From Primulina eburnea (Eukaryota; Streptophyta; Magnoliopsida; Lamiales; Gesneriaceae), in the NCBI RefSeq assembly GCF_022965805.1, contig NC_133115.1, forward strand, positions 34,277,321-34,341,320: a stretch of DNA of 64,000 nt, in the 5' to 3' direction. The notes under the pieces are model-generated. The model ran no database searches, was not told the DNA's origin, and saw only the letters and a program-made list of their open reading frames with translations. This document shows positions 41,878-53,669 of the stretch, piece after piece. Numbering within the stretch: the stretch's first letter is position 1; every line of letters starts with the position of its first letter. The position numbers and the translations under genes were made by a program.

Positions 41878-43468
41878 ATTCGAACTCACCGAATTATACT
41901 ACTTGTGGAGAATCCGTTCTTAAGAATGCAACAATCAAAATCACACCAATTGCTGATTGAATTATAATACATATTCATCATACTTGGTTCATTGATTAAT
42001 TACTCTATTTTTTTCTCTGTCATGAAGAAAAAAAAACCTTAATTTTATGATAGAGTAGAAAATCTGCATGTTAGTGAAATATTATATTTGCAAGTGTCAT
42101 ATATATAATCTATTATTAAAACTACAGTCCTATTCTATTGTTTGGGTCGGTAGTACAATTGTTGCGCCTCACTTGCCGTGAAGTGTGTGTGTGTGTGTGT
42201 TTTTTTTTAAATATTAAGAACTCGCTGTCGCAATTTTTAGTATGTCTTAATAAATCTGAAAAGTCAAAGCAGTAATTCATGAAATCACGTTAACAAGGGT
42301 TTATTTTCATCCTACTGTTCCTATGATAGGATGAGTGACCAATATTTGCTCATGTATATGTAAGATTCATTTTTTTTGAAATTGTATGTGTGACAAAATC
42401 TTATCCGTTGAAATGAAGTGAGAGTAGTGCCCACATAGGTAAGATCTCGTTAACCGTAAACAAGATAAATCATATTGGACAAATTTTCTATGACAGACTC
42501 AAAGTTGTGTTGTTAAAAAGAGGGAAGATGAAATCTTGACCTATCGAAACTCAACATATAGAGTTTTTGGCATGCCCTCTAATTTATGGAAAATCGAGCC
42601 CAATTTTTTTTTGTATATACATATTTTTTGAGTTGGAAAATGAATTTTTACAATTGAGTCTAGAATTTGAAATCTCATTTCAAATTTGGTATTTTAATAT
42701 TCCTACGAGTCATCCAAATTTTTTTACTATTCCGAATAAATATATATAATACAATTATATAAAATATATAAAATGTATTAAATAAGCCATCCGAACATGT
42801 AATTTGTACTGTCAACGGACGTAACAAAATTTAATTGCAGCCAAATACAATGATTAACAAAAAATAATCAAAAAATTAAAGCTTTGTTTGGATGCATTAG
42901 AGGGAGGCACATTAACGATCGCCATTTTTATCTTTTTAACTTCTTTATTTCATAACCCACCGTATGAGTAAGAAGCACATTATAGACCTTTTCAAAATCA
43001 TATAATCATCTAATCCTGGTCATTTTTTTAGTCATAATATTTATATTATATTAGAAATAATATTTTTGATTTACAATAATTGTATAATTATCGGGTCGTG
43101 ATATTGTTTAAAAATATGTAAACACAATTAAATTTTAGTCAAAACCATATGTTAATTTTCAAAAATTTTCATATTTGGGAGAGCTATGTTCTTAGACAGA
43201 GTTCCAAACAGCGCCTTACCGAATGGAATTAATAAAAGAAGCATCAATTTAAAAGCAATGATATTTGGTGTGAAGTGTTTAATTCATGTATATTTGATAA
43301 TATAATTATTAAATCTTAACAATTATATTAATAATTTAATTATATGATTTTAAGAAACAAAAGACTAAAATTAGTTATTAAAACATAATTATATCATTAT
43401 AATTGATCACAGTTCAACACATACGAAACTAAAATTAATATTTTATAATTCGTGACTGTAATTAATAA

Positions 43469-43615
43469 GACAAAAATTGTGTGAGACAGTTTCACGAGTA
43501 GTATTTTGTGAGAGATATCTTCTATTTGGGTCATCTATTTTTATGCTAAAAATATTATTTTTTATTATGAATATCGGTAAAATTGAACTGTCTCACATAT
43601 AAAAATTCGTGAGAT
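43469..43615 (+). mobile_element. MITE, GAGACGGTCTC family, copy 8
   Basis: Starts GACAAAAATTGTGTGAGACA and keeps TATTTGGGTCATCTATTTTT and ATGAATATCGGTAAAATTG. The last 30 bp of the family consensus are missing. It sits about 75-100 bp before the pyrimidine-rich start region of the MEI2-like gene. Confidence 0.78.
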
Positions 43616-45216
43616 TAATCGTTAATAAAAGATTGATTTTTTGGAAGCAAGATAATGTAAATAATAATCAATTCAGTTCGCTTGGTGGGTAAAATCAGTC
43701 ATACATCTCCTTTCCCTCCAATCGTTCCCCTCTGTTGTTCCCTTTGGACCTTTTTGCTTCGTGGGCTTCTCTCTTCCTCCCTAGAAAATCGTTACTTTTT
43801 CCGTCTCTGAGGGATTCTTTTTTAGCCTATCTCCGTCTCTTTTGCAGACATTTTACTGGTACTATGCACGGGAGGACTGAGAGAGTAACTTGTTTGCTTC
43901 CACGAAACTGTTTTTGATTTGATTTGATTTGTTCGATTTTTGTGGGATTGTAAATTTGTGGTTTACTCTCCAGCAGTCCAGTGGCCTCCCTTTTAATCAA
44001 CCCCTTCATTTTTGTTTTTTTGGATAAATAATAAAAAATTCATTATGCTCTTTCCGTCTCTTTCTTTCTCTATCTTACGTCGTCTTTTTTGGCAGTTATC
44101 AGTCTTCTTCATCTTGCTCACGAGGTACTCTTTCCCCTTTCTTTCTTTCTATATCTATGTTGTTTTGGGATTTTTATGCTCAAGTTGACTGTTTAAAATT
44201 GAGGTTGGTCTCGTTTTTATTCTATTTTCTAGTATTATGCTTAATTGGGTTTTCAAAAGTAATGGTTTCTGTTGAAAACATCAAATTCGGATATTTTGTA
44301 GGTAAAACTTGCGATTTTTATATGATGTGCAGCACCTAAATTGTGACATCTTCTTGGGTTTTTGTGTTTTTTTAAACATGCTTTATTCCAATTGAAGTTC
44401 ACGGATAGTGGTCGTTTCTGTGATTTGGAAAAATATGTTCTTGTTGATTTTATAAGCCTGGGCGTGGTTTGACCAAAACCGGTTTGTATTTTCTGTGAAG
44501 GGGTTGATCTATATGTATCCTCTCTGTATTTCACCAATACCGCGTTGAGTTTTCACATGAATGACGCTCTCACTTCGATTCCGCAGCTGAGCTTTTTTTT
44601 TAAAATTATTTTATATTTTTAAGTTTAGAACATAAAAACTCTTTATAAATGCCTCCTTTTGTAGTTGTTCCTTATTTATTGGTCTTTTGTTTCTCCCTCT
44701 GAGTATTTTATTTCATTAATCGAGTTGTTTATGGTCCAACATACCTTCATTTGTCATTCTGATACAAATTTTGCTATTTGTGCCCTGCTTTGGTATTGAA
44801 GGTCACAATCTTGCTTTCAACTTATAATGTGTTTTTGTGCTTTTGAGTTTGTTTCTATAATTGCTATCTTCCAAACGGTAAAATTAGTGAGGTTATCTGT
44901 TTTCTTTTCCTAAAATTGTCTAGGCTCTTATCTTTACTATTTTGTAATGTACAAACCCATGTTTATTTATTGTTCATTTTTGGTTACTGTGCTCTTGGTT
45001 GGATAGCAGTAATTGATCATGGTTGTTGCTCGTGGTACCACTTTATGCAGGTAGCACTTCCCCCGATCAACATTTTGTTTTATGACTGTATCAATTAGAC
45101 ATTTTTGAGAATCCTAATCCTGAAACACTGAGCATTCAGTTTGTTATGGATTTGCCAGCTCAGAGCGATTATGATGATTTGGTTCCCTTGTAATGTTTCT
45201 GCAGGAAGTGATTTCA

Positions 45217-48200
45217 ATGGAGAAACATTTGAAAAATTCTGTTTCTGGTTAGTTTACAGAGCCCTTTTGTCCTCATCAAAGTGTTATCATTCATTTGTCA
45301 CGCAACCGGTGTTAACGTAATATATCAAGGAATTCGTTCTCATGTACCCTGATGTCTTGATTATTGCATATTGGTGTATGTAGGTCCTAAACTTCCATTC
45401 TCACCAACTTCTTCGAAGGAGAATAATCCATGGAGACTTCCTAGTGGGACTGATGTATATCATGCATCTAGTGATGTTAGCTTGTTTTCTACCTCATTAC
45501 CTGTCATACGACATGAGACATGTGAGCATTAGCAATTTAACGATTGATTATAATGTTTAGATTTTCTTTTGCTTTAGACAATCTCTTAGAATGCTTCCTT
45601 TATCAGTTAAATTTAGTGACTCCGAACAAAGTGGTCTACCGAATGATGATGGCTTTCCTAGCCTTAGTAAAGTTCGTATGGAAGATGAAGATAAGGATCC
45701 ACTCGAAGATGTTGAACCAAGTGAAATAGGAAGCGGTCTTCCAGGTGATGAAGTTGAACTTTTTACTGGTCTCATGGATGATTTTGATCTTAGTGGGTTG
45801 CCGACGCAACTCGAGGATTTGGATGATGATTTCTTTGAAAGTGGAGGGGGTCTGGAAATAGAATCTGAAATCCATGATAGTTTAGTCAATGGTGTAACAA
45901 GGTTATCTACATCTGATGTCACCAGCGGAACTAGTGCTGCTCATTATGGTTTGGCGAATGGTGTAGGAGCTGTAAGTGGTGAGCATCCATATGGAGAGCA
46001 CCCTTCAAGAACTTTATTTGTTCGGAATATTAACAGTAATGTGGAGGACTCTGAACTTAAGTCTCTTTTTGAGGTATTGCTAAATAAATTTTATTCCTGT
46101 TTCTTTGGTTCACTATTCACATAGTTTAGTCGTCTCTCACCTTTTGATTGTTTTGCTTGCTAAAAGAGAACGAAAATTCGTTGAATTGTATGAATGAGCA
46201 TGGTGCAATAATTGTTCGCACTGACTATAGCTGCAAATGAGCCAATTAACTAATAAATTTCTGCTCAAGCTCGACTCATAAACTTGATTAGCTTGATCTT
46301 GGCTCAAAAAATTGCCTGTTAGCTTACTTGATTCTAATTTGCAACAAAAAAACACGATTCGTAGATTTCTTAAATTGTGAGAAAATTCTCTATTTTGCCT
46401 CTCAAAGGATTGCACATTTGATAGAAGTTTAACTAGCTTGATCTTGGCTCAAAAAATTGCCTGTTAAGTCACAGTGTTCTAATTTGCAACAAAAAACACG
46501 ATTCATTGTATAGATTTCGTAAATTATGAGAAAATTCTCTATTTTACCTCTCGAAGGATTGTGCATTTGATAAAAGTTATCAATATTATTTGGAATTACT
46601 TATTTTCTGGACGAGTAAAAATACTAAATTTTCACGCCACCTTTCTTTCTTTCTCCTCCTCCTCCTCCCAATAGCATTTTGGAGATATCAGAACTCTCTA
46701 TACTGCATGCAAGCACAGGGGATTTGTGATGATATCTTACTATGACATCCGAGCTGCTCGAACTGCAATGCGTTCATTACAGAACAAGCCCTTGAGACGA
46801 AGAAAACTCGATATTCATTTTTCAATTCCAAAGGTGCAAACCAAGATATAATTGATTTCATAATTAATTGTCTTCCAATTGAATATTCTTTCTTATCTAT
46901 TGTTTCTTGGTTCACGCAGGATAACCCATCAGAAAAGGATGTGAACCAGGGAACTCTGGTTGTATTCAATTTGGATGCATCTGTGTCCAATGATGATCTT
47001 CGCCAAATATTTGGAGCTTATGGGGAAATTAAGGAGGTAGTGTGTTTCACTGCTATGCCAAGTTGTCATCTGTTCTTCACCAGGAGTTTCTTTGCATTGA
47101 TAGCTGAATTGCTGTTTTTATCGTGATGCTCTGGCCTCAGATAAGGGAAACACCACACAAACGACACCATAAGTTTATCGAGTTTTATGATGTTAGAGAC
47201 GCGGATGCAGCTCTTAAGGCTTTAAATAGAATTGACATTGCTGGGAAGCGCATAAAGCTTGAACCTAGCCGACCTGGTGGAGCTCGTCGAAGGTACATTT
47301 CATTATCAATCCTTAGATGCTGATTTTCTCCTTTTATTGTGCACCCCTAATCAATGCCATTTGGCTGTGATATTTTATTTATTTTCTAGTGAATTTTAAA
47401 TTCCTGGTAATCTGTCTATTATGTTGACAAGGCGATATTTAAAGTAAGAATGGCAGAATCTTAATAAAACCTGGATTGCTGCATAGTAATTGGGAATTTT
47501 GACTTCTTGCATGCATGGTCTTCTTTAGTTGCTGTTCCTAACTTAGACCCTGTAGTATTGTGTATATTTACAAATAATGTGGTGCATATAGAAAGCTGGG
47601 TTTCCGATACTTTACGAACTCATTCCTTTTTCCAGCGAAACAACAAGTATGTGTGCATTTATAGATAATGCGGTTCAGTATAGAAAGTTGGGTTTCTGAT
47701 AGCAAACTCATTTCTTTCCCCATTGAAACATCAACCTTTGAAATCCCATGTTTTTCTTAATAATTATATGGTATTATTAGTCATTCTGTGGAGCTTCAGT
47801 TTTCTCATTAGGATTACATCTTTATCAGCACCATCGAATAGGCCCAACGATGGTCCTGGAACCACCAGTCCTGGTTACAATGGAAGGTATAGTAGTTCCC
47901 TAATCATTTGGAGACGATTTAGTTCCATTTTAACGAAATTTATGCCCTCAACTTTTTTCGATTAAGAAAAAAATAGTGTTGCGGATTTTGAGGTTACCAT
48001 ACTATCAAGTTTATTAGATTAAATATTGAATACTTGTATTACAAAATGTTCTGGATATTTTTAAATTTTAAAAGTAAAAGTACGTTTTGAATTTGATTTC
48101 TATTAGTCAAATAGTTTAAATTCTTTTGAATTAGGATTTTGGCTAAAAGAAAAAAATCCAAACAGGTATTGAACTCAATCTGCAAGTCAAGTAAATTAGA

Positions 48201-50446
48201 GTACTTAAGTTAAGTTGGCTACAATTTTGGCCTCACTTCTGGTTTTTTTTATTCCTGGAAACGGGAATAGATCAACCTTAGGTTCGTTTTTTGGTTTGTG
48301 ATTGCAAACCAAAACTGAAAAAGGGTTCAGATTGTAGGTTCTGCTTTTAGTTTCGGTCCACAGTTTTAATTGAACTATGGTCAGATCTACCATCGAAAAT
48401 CATTGGTGTAGGAACAAATTTCAAGTATAGTTATAACGACAATGATTGTTCTTTCTCAATGCAGCTTAATTCAGCAGCTGAGTCTAGAGCCAGATCAAGA
48501 TGAAGCCCTAGGTTTCCTGCATCACGTTGGTTCGCCCGTAGCCAATTCTCCTCCAGGCATGTTGATGGTCAATTTATGTATCTAAAACCATCTCTTGTTT
48601 CTTGTTTCTGGGACCATTCCTGTATAATTTGGAACTTTAACTGGTGGCATTTTATTTGCAGGTAGCTGGCAAAATTTTGGCAGCCAAGTTGAGCACAATT
48701 CATTCCATGCATATGGTCCGACTATGTCTAATTTGGGAAGTCTCAGCCCTGGAGGAAGCAATCACTTGCCTGGGTTGGCCTCTATTCTTCCCTCCCACGA
48801 CTCGAACTCTGCGAAGATTGCCCCTATAGGTAAAGATCCCAGAAAGGCTAACCAAGTAATTACCAAATCTAATACAGCACAAGGAGCTGCATGTCAGCAT
48901 TCTTACTCTGTTTATGATCCCAAGTTAAGTTCGAGTTGTGATCTTGATGGAACTCTTTCTGGGCCTCAGTTTCTCTGGGGAAGTCCTACTATCACCTCAG
49001 AGAACTTAAATTCTTCACCCTGGTCATCATCATCATTGAAAGGACGTCCATTCCCATCGAGCAAACAAGTAATTGGTTTTCCATATACAAGTCCACATGG
49101 CTCTTTTGTTGGTTCAGGTCATCATGTGGGATCTGCTCCATCTGGTATTCAACTAGACAAGCATTTTGGATTTTTCCCAGAATCACCTGAACCACCCTAT
49201 ATAAACCAAGCAGCAGCTTTTGGAGTAAAAAATTATGGTCTCAACCATGGTATTCACTCCGTGCATCTTGGTTCTCCTGGGGCTGTGAGCAGAGGAATTT
49301 CTTTTGCAGGAAACTTTACGGAAAGTGGTTCTGCTAGCTCCCGAATGATTCCACCGTCGGGAAATGGTCCTTTGTATTTTGAGAATGGCTCTTTTGGTGG
49401 CATGGGAACGATCATTAATGACGGACTGTTTGACCGGGCTCGGAATAGAAGAGCTGAGAGTGGTGGCCAGATGGAAAATAAAAGGCAGTATCAACTTGAT
49501 CTGGAAAAGATCATGAATGGTGAAGATAGCAGGACCACTTTGATGATTAAAAACATCCCAAACAAGTAACACTCGTACCATTTTCTTTGTGTGGGATTCT
49601 TATTTTCAATTGCTGATTTTTATTTATCTTTCTTCTTTCCATCTCTGAAGATACACTTCCAAGATGCTGCTTGCAGCCATCGATGAAACCCACAAGGGTA
49701 CATATGATTTTCTCTATTTACCGATCGATTTTAAGGTAACTTCGCGTTTGTTTGTATGTATATATATTTTTGTTTCACTATGGTAACAAAATGTTTATTT
49801 TCTTTTGGTCCAGAATAAGTGCAATGTGGGGTATGCCTTCATCAATATGGTGTCTCCTTCACACATCGTGACTTTCTACAAGGTTTGTGCTCCAATAATT
49901 TTCAATAGTCTTCTAGTAATCTGATATACTTTCAAGGAATATTTTTCTATAACATCTCGATCTTTCAATTGACAAATCAATTGGTCATGGTCATGCACAT
50001 CAGGTGTTTAATGGGAAGAAATGGGAAAAGTTCAATAGTGAAAAAGTTGCTTCCTTGGCGTATGCAAGAATCCAAGGAAAGGCAGGTCTTGTCTCCCACT
50101 TCCAGAATTCGAGTTTAATGAATGAAGACAAACGCTGTCGGCCAATTATTTTCCAGTTGGAGGGCCAAGGGACTGGTTACCTGGTACATTAATGTTGGTT
50201 TTTTGGCACACAAGAACTTCCCACTTTTAGTCACGAGCTAAAAAACTTTCGTTAAAAATCTCCACCACTCACCATAGTTTAGCAGTACAAACTTTGTAAG
50301 AAATGTGTAATTTATTTTTCTTTTTCATGGGTGCTTAGGAATCTTTTTCGTCGGGCAACTTGAATGTTTTTATACGCCAACCAGATGGATCTTATGCTGG
50401 AGATTCTCTCGACAGCCCAAAGGACGATCCAGTTGAGAATCTGTAG
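45217..50446 (+). CDS. ML2: MEI2-like RNA-binding protein, AML2/AML5 type
   Basis: Twelve coding exons: 45217-45247, 45384-45521, 45607-46073, 46675-46833, 46920-47036, 47141-47292, 48465-48556, 48662-49565, 49651-49735, 49814-49882, 50004-50183 and 50339-50446. Phases close to 833 aa. Three RRMs: RRM1 about 190-262 (TLFVRNINSNVEDSELKSLF, HRGFVMISYYDIRAA), RRM2 about 275-345 (TLVVFNLDASVSNDDLRQIF), and the MEI2-specific RRM3 about 673-785 (TTLMIKNIPNKYTSKMLLAA, CNVGYAFINM, FNGKKWEKFNSEKVASLAYA). N-terminal WRLPSGTDVYHASSDVSLFS and the GEHPYGEHPSR block are typical of the plant family. These proteins bind RNA and act in meiosis and vegetative meristem growth. Intron 7 uses a GC donor (CCAG then GCATG). 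A CT-rich leader from about 43700 with a donor near 44124 suggests a 5' UTR intron. AML2 follows MPK20 in Arabidopsis as I recall. Confidence 0.92.
46292..46579. repeat. Tandem duplication of about 145 bp in MEI2-like intron 3
   Basis: CTTGATCTTGGCTCAAAAAA starts at 46292 and again at 46437. Both copies continue with TTCTAATTTGCAACAAAAAA, CACGATTC, GAGAAAATTCTCTATTTT and GCATTTGATA-AAGTT, with several substitutions and one small insertion. Confidence 0.85.
47550..47730. repeat. Local duplication in MEI2-like intron 6
   Basis: A unit of about 90 bp with TGTGCATTTATAGATAATGCGG, TATAGAAAGTTGGGTTTCTGATA and AACTCATTTCTTTCC is preceded by a diverged copy of itself. Confidence 0.6.
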
Positions 50447-52238
50447 CACCTTAAATCTGTTGGTGAAGTTGCAAATCCTCAATAATCATTGGTGGAATGC
50501 TATTAATTTTTGTACAAAAATTCTTGCGTACATAAAAATGTCAACGTTTTGTGATGGATACGGATTTTCGTCACCCCCTTTGGTTGGGGTATTGGACGAG
50601 GCAGCGGCAGCGGAACGCCAACATGTGTCATAGCAGCGAGTGATAATTAACAAAGCCACAAAGGGGAGGAACGAGGCGAGGCGGATGCTTGTCCAGTTTT
50701 CCGGGTTTATTCTATTTTGGTGCCCTCGGTTCTGGTTAGTTTATAGAGCTGATTTGTGTGTGGGAGATCCGTATGGATTTCTGGGCAATGTATAGTTGGA
50801 GACTTGTCATCTTTTTCTGTGTTGTACTAACTACTGAACTAAGAGTTTATGACATCAATTTACTATGTTTGCAACGTCATAGCATATGATTTATCTTGGA
50901 GCTTTTCTAACACGATAATTTAGAAAACAAATTGCAATTTAGTTTTATAACTCGATTTGTTTTTTTGTTTTTTTATTTTAGTCGTGTAACTTATCAATAT
51001 TTGTTTTTTATCTATTAATTATATTTATTTTTTGGTTTTGATATGTATTTCCTCGAAACCATTAAATATATCAAATATTGATTATGTGGAACCAATATTC
51101 TTTTATGTAACTCATATAACAAGAATAAAACCTATGTTATACACGTTAAATTTATCTAAGCAAAAGTAAAAGAAAAAAACAAGTTTTTTTCCCTCTCATT
51201 TTAAAATATGGAGTGTTGAATCGTTTTATTTTCTTTATTTTTTTTGTTTAGATTTATTTTGATGTGTATAATATGAATTTGTTCTAGCTACATGACCTAC
51301 AAAAAAGGACGAAATCAATAAAAATTTAAGTTATTGGATGAAAATAAAACAATGACAAATTACATGAGTAAAATACAAAACATATGAATTTACAAGATTA
51401 AAATCGAAATTTCCCTAATTTAGAACAATTAAATCTATCAAAGCTGCTCAATATTTATCACAAGTATACGAGTCAAGTTACAAGTCTAAAACCGCAATCA
51501 TTCTTGTCTCAAAGATGTAGAGCGTGGTACGCTATCCAAACCATTTTTTTAGTGCTGCACCGGGCAGTCATTTTTGACCCTCCTAGCGCGAGGAAAAAAA
51601 CCACAGATCATGTTTTCTTCAAGTTGTGCTTGGAGTCTTGGACCATTATTCCTACAGGCTCTAGCACGATATCTGCTGTCTGATTTTTGTCACTCTATCT
51701 TGAGTTCATATTTGTGTAATTTTTACCTCTAAAACAACTAATTCAAGTGATGTACATCAATCCGACCTCAAATTATACAAACAATATCAAAATGATGTCA
51801 AAATATTTCGAAAAAAAATATAAGTGTTTTTGGAGTTTCACTTTCATCAATGCCAAAATATTATAATTTTCAGTTTAATTAGTAGTACATATCATGCTCA
51901 AAATGCCGTACCACAAATGTATACATTTTAAAAAAGTAAACAATTTTTCTTAACAATTGAAATGTGCGAAACATCAATCGGACCTCAAATTATACAAACA
52001 ATATCAAAATGATGTCACGTCAATCCCGTGAAGACTACTTCAAGCACTAAATATGTTGCGAATGAAATTATGGTGACAGAATAAAATACAAATGGCCACC
52101 AAACGTCTAATGGATGTATCGAGTACAAAAAGCAATATACAACATTCGAGTCTTCATGAGTTATAATAGAAACTCAAAATTTTGAGCAACCCGATTTTGC
52201 GATAAACTCATATATACATATATATACATATATATATA

Positions 52239-52290
<52 letters not shown>

Positions 52291-53580
52291 AATTACAAAA
52301 AAATTGTAAAATATAAGATTTAAAAGAATTGTTCGAGATATGTACTACCAAAAGGACACATATTAGGTGTGGTTGGACTATTCAAACTTACAGAGTTGCA
52401 TGCAAAATTCATGCAAGAATAATGAAATATAAGATAATCCACATCAAATGATTAAAACCTCACCAGACTGTTTAACGGGAATTGCATGAGCTTGGCTGGC
52501 TTCAAAGAAAATTTCAAACCGTTGGGATTACTCAAAGATGCATATCATCGGTAAATAGCAAAGTAATTAACTGTTAAAAATTCTTGGTGAAATTAAAATG
52601 TCATTGGAATTATAATTAACAGCTCCGATCGAAATTGTCTCTTCCTTGTAATAATTGATTTGTAGGTTGCTTGTTTAAATTAATTAAATGTAAGTTGATA
52701 CACATGAGAAACCTTAATTTGCTTCGTTCTCTTAAACTAGTAGTAATTGTAGATAACGAGCAAATTAAATATCATCGTATTGGAAGTCGTCATATATGCA
52801 AATTGCAACATCGGAAGTTGTCCTATGTTTTGAGAATATTGAATTTAAAAAAAAAATATTTCGGAAATAAACTTCGCATTTTTTTAAAAAGAATTTATTA
52901 TATTTTTTTTTTGAAAGGAAAAATAAAACGATCGTTTAATGAATCAGACAATTTGGTGTAAAAGAGTTTCTTAGCACGAATAAAAAGGTCAACGATGCAC
53001 AGTTGCTGGGATTTGTAATTACTTTCAACAGTGATTTCTCCTGTCTGTCAATTTTCATCCTCCTTAAAAAATACAAGTAAAAAAAGTCAAAAATTGATCA
53101 GAAATAAATTTTAGAGTTTCAGTACTTGAAACGACATTGATTGCTCTCTGAACTTTATCTAAAGAATGGTGATAGAAACAGGACGTCCCAAGCCCACAAT
53201 CCAACGCGCATTGTAAACTCAAAATTATTTTTAATATTCATTTCATTAAAACAGTAGTGTATACACGAAAACTTGCTTGCCTATCATAGCTTTGTACTTG
53301 GCGGTGAACAACACATAACCTACCAAATATTACAATCTTGATATATTCAACTATATTTATAAAGTTTTTGTCCACATATACATAACATACAACATCAACC
53401 CATATTGTTTGAAGAATTTTCTTCGAGAAATGCATGTAACACACGTAGTGCAATTTCTCAGAAAACGTAATATTAATTTTAAAATGATAATAAATATTGG
53501 TATTTTAGTCATGAGAATTAATGCAATACGCGAACAAAATTTTTATGGTCAACCTCCCCCCGTCCTCCCTCTTAATACAC
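50447..53580. other. 3' UTR of the MEI2-like gene and intergenic DNA
   Basis: The 3' UTR probably extends to about 50870. Beyond it are two direct copies of GACCTCAAATTATACAAACA plus ATATCAAAATGATGTCA (about 51761 and 51981), and a (TA)n-rich stretch at 52210-52285. No gene is supported. Confidence 0.5.
52210..52285. repeat. (TA)n microsatellite with TG interruptions
   Basis: TA alternation with single G or C interruptions, then a pure (TA)n stretch, ending TATGTATGTAAAT. Confidence 0.85.
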
Positions 53581-53586
53581 GTACCA

Positions 53587-53596
53587 CTATATATAC
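53587..53596 (+). promoter_or_regulatory. TATA box of the GPAT1-like gene
   Basis: CTATATATAC lies about 83 bp before the ATG at 53670 and downstream of the far upstream in-frame ATG at 53409. This rules that ATG out as the start and supports a short leader. Confidence 0.65.
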
Positions 53597-53669
53597 CTCT
53601 GATACGTCTCTTGTTTCTTCACCTCCATACTGCTTTTCTCCTCCTTTCAGAATCCATATTTTTCTTCAA

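Larger units (their letters stand above)
34110..43690. other. Gene-free, repeat-rich AT spacer of 9.6 kb
   Basis: Except for the MITEs, microsatellites and hAT element listed separately, both strands have only short AT-driven frames. At about 40920-41150 three diverged copies of a unit of about 107 bp occur (CATTTAAATGTT then TTTAAAGTGGATGTCTTGATTTA). No gene is supported. Confidence 0.6.

Noticed and set aside
45146..45193. Short upstream ORF (MDLPAQSDYDDLVPL) before the MEI2-like start
   Set aside because: It is followed by an acceptor at 45204 and probably lies in the 5' UTR intron, so it may never be in the mRNA.
47822..47888. Exon-like stretch SAPSNRPNDGPGTTSPGYNGR within the MEI2-like intron 6
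   Set aside because: Joining it to the previous exon in phase gives a stop (TAG) after three codons, and the family has no such segment.
53409..53669. Upstream in-frame extension of the GPAT1-like gene
   Set aside because: It lies upstream of the TATA box at 53587 and has no similarity to GPAT N-termini.
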